The notes under the pieces are model-generated. The model saw only the letters and a list, made by a program, of their open reading frames with translations, was not told the DNA's origin and made no database searches. The translations under genes and the position numbers were made by a program. This document shows, piece after piece, positions 14,126 to 15,155 of a stretch of 15,155 nucleotides of DNA. This DNA is from Deltaproteobacteria bacterium. GTDB taxonomy: Bacteria; Myxococcota_A; UBA9160; SZUA-336. Location: contig DAOUZG010000011.1 in assembly GCA_030665705.1 (NCBI GenBank), positions 1 through 15,155 on the forward strand, written 5' to 3'. Within the stretch, counting starts at the first letter, position 1; each line of letters opens with the position of its first letter.

Positions 14126-15048
14126 GCGGGCCTGCGACGCCGGAGCTCACCGTCGAGCTCGCCGGAGTGCGGCTTCGCAACCCGGTCCTTCTGGCGAGCG
14201 GAACCTGCGGTTACGGCGAAGAGCTCGCTCCGTTCCTCGACCTCGGTGAGCTCGGCGGAATCGTGGCGAAGAGCCTGAGCCTCGAGCCGCGCGTGGGCCA
14301 CCCGCCCCCGCGCATCTGGGAGACACCCGCGGGGATGATGAACGCCATCGGTCTGGAGAACGTCGGGGTCGAGGCGTTCCTGAAAGAGAAGCTCCCGCGA
14401 CTCGACGAGGGCGTGACGGTGTTCGCGAGCGTCTTCGAGACCGAGATCGATCGTTACGCCGAGGTGTGTCGACGCCTGTCCGGCGAAGAACGCGTCGCGG
14501 GGATCGAGCTCAACGCGAGCTGCCCCCACGTGGAGAAGGGCGGGATGGAGTTCGGGCAGGATCCGGCCAGCCTCGCGTCGCTGGTGCGTGCCTGCCGCCG
14601 CGCCGCCGATCGTCCCCTGCTCGTGAAGCTCTCGCCGAACGTCACCTCGGTCGCCGAGATGGCCCGGGTCTGCGAAGGGGAGGGGGCCGATGGGGTCTCC
14701 CTCATCAACTCGCTTCAGGCTCTGGACGTGAACGTCGAGACTCGCCGGCCGGTCCTCCGGAACGTTCTGGGGGGCCTCACCGGGCCGGCCATCCGGCCGG
14801 TTGCCCTCCGGATGGTCTACCAGGTGGCGCGCGCGGTTCGGATTCCGGTCTGCGGGATGGGGGGAATCGCCAGCGGTGAGGATGCCGTGGCCTTCCTCCT
14901 CTGCGGTGCAACGGCGGTCCAGGTCGGGACCGCCAACTACGTCAACCCGCGCGCCGGGCTCGAGGTGCGCGACGGAATCGAGACCTACTGCCGAAGGCAC
15001 GGCATCTCTCGAGTCACCGACCTGATCGGCGCCCTGGAAGTACCATAG
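14122..15048 (+). CDS. pyrD: Dihydroorotate dehydrogenase B, catalytic subunit (PyrD, class 1B)
   Basis: 308 aa, soluble, FMN-dependent. It oxidises dihydroorotate to orotate, the fourth step of UMP synthesis, with NAD+ as acceptor through PyrK. Motifs: NPVLLASGTCGYG (20-32); AKS with K50; PAGMMNAIGLEN (69-80); NASCPHVEKGG (131-141) with catalytic base C134, where class 2 enzymes have Ser; KLSPNVT (169-175); INSLQALDVN (195-204); GGLTGPAIRPVALR (217-230); and GMGGIASGEDA (245-255) with CGATAVQVGT for FMN phosphate binding. There is no N-terminal membrane extension, which argues against class 2. GTG 14122 is preferred over the in-frame ATG 14107 because GGAGG at 14110-14114 sits seven bases before it, and the GTGA overlap with the pyrK stop is typical of coupled genes. 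Confidence 0.95.
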   Translation: MSGPATPELTVELAGVRLRNPVLLASGTCGYGEELAPFLDLGELGGIVAKSLSLEPRVGHPPPRIWETPAGMMNAIGLENVGVEAFLKEKLPRLDEGVTVFASVFETEIDRYAEVCRRLSGEERVAGIELNASCPHVEKGGMEFGQDPASLASLVRACRRAADRPLLVKLSPNVTSVAEMARVCEGEGADGVSLINSLQALDVNVETRRPVLRNVLGGLTGPAIRPVALRMVYQVARAVRIPVCGMGGIASGEDAVAFLLCGATAVQVGTANYVNPRAGLEVRDGIETYCRRHGISRVTDLIGALEVP

Positions 15049-15113
15049 GGATTTAGCCCCGAACAACTCGCCGGACCCCCATTTCTGTCAGGTTGCCCTG
15101 CGCCTCGGCTTGT

Positions 15114-15153
15114 CCCCTCCCCGGCCCCACCCCCGCCGTCCACCGGGGAGGGG
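15114..15153. terminator. Perfect 11-bp inverted repeat after pyrD (candidate terminator, at window edge)
   Basis: CCCCTCCCCGG (15114-15124) and CCGGGGAGGGG (15143-15153) pair perfectly across an 18-nt C-rich loop, 65 bp after the pyrD stop. It is very stable. The window stops two bases later, so a following T-tract cannot be judged. It may end the ntrY-pyrD transcript. No gene is seen in the last 107 bp. Confidence 0.45.
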
Positions 15154-15155
15154 AT

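Overview
The window is about 15.2 kb of very GC-rich DNA, almost entirely coding. It looks like a Gram-negative bacterial chromosome. LpxC shows that the host makes lipid A. The end of a Ser/Thr protein kinase, a giant TPR protein, an NtrY/NtrX-type two-component pair with a sigma54-activating regulator, and a class 1B dihydroorotate dehydrogenase with its PyrK subunit together suggest the former Deltaproteobacteria, perhaps Myxococcota or a relative. That placement is inference from gene content; there is no rRNA or other marker here.

Layout. (1) Bases 1-155 hold the last 50 codons of a Ser/Thr protein kinase. (2) Bases 156-378 are a regulatory interval. It contains a perfect TGTGA-N6-TCACA dyad (CRP/FNR-family core), a 10-bp interrupted palindrome, and a -24/-12 (sigma54) promoter match pointing at lpxC. 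(3) lpxC ends near 1347. (4) A minus-strand gene of about 2,617 codons (9210 down to 1357), coding for a giant TPR protein, converges on lpxC with only 9 bp between stop codons. A 7-bp inverted repeat sits over the junction. (5) A 94-bp divergent intergenic region separates the TPR gene from a plus-strand cluster: ntrY-like kinase, ntrX-like regulator, rimI, pyrK, pyrD. The genes in this cluster overlap or lie within about 20 bp of each other. (6) After pyrD, the last 107 bp contain a perfect 11-bp inverted repeat at the window edge, probably a terminator or intergenic structure.

How it may fit together. NtrY senses an envelope or periplasmic signal and phosphorylates NtrX, whose AAA+ domain has an intact GAFTGA loop and should activate sigma54 RNA polymerase. 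The best sigma54 promoter match I found by eye lies directly upstream of lpxC, the committed step of lipid A synthesis. A local regulatory link between this two-component system and LPS synthesis is therefore plausible but unproven. RimI (ribosomal-protein acetylation) and PyrK-PyrD (pyrimidine synthesis) follow as housekeeping passengers or as co-transcribed growth functions. The giant TPR protein, filling over half the window, has no assigned role and is the least understood component.
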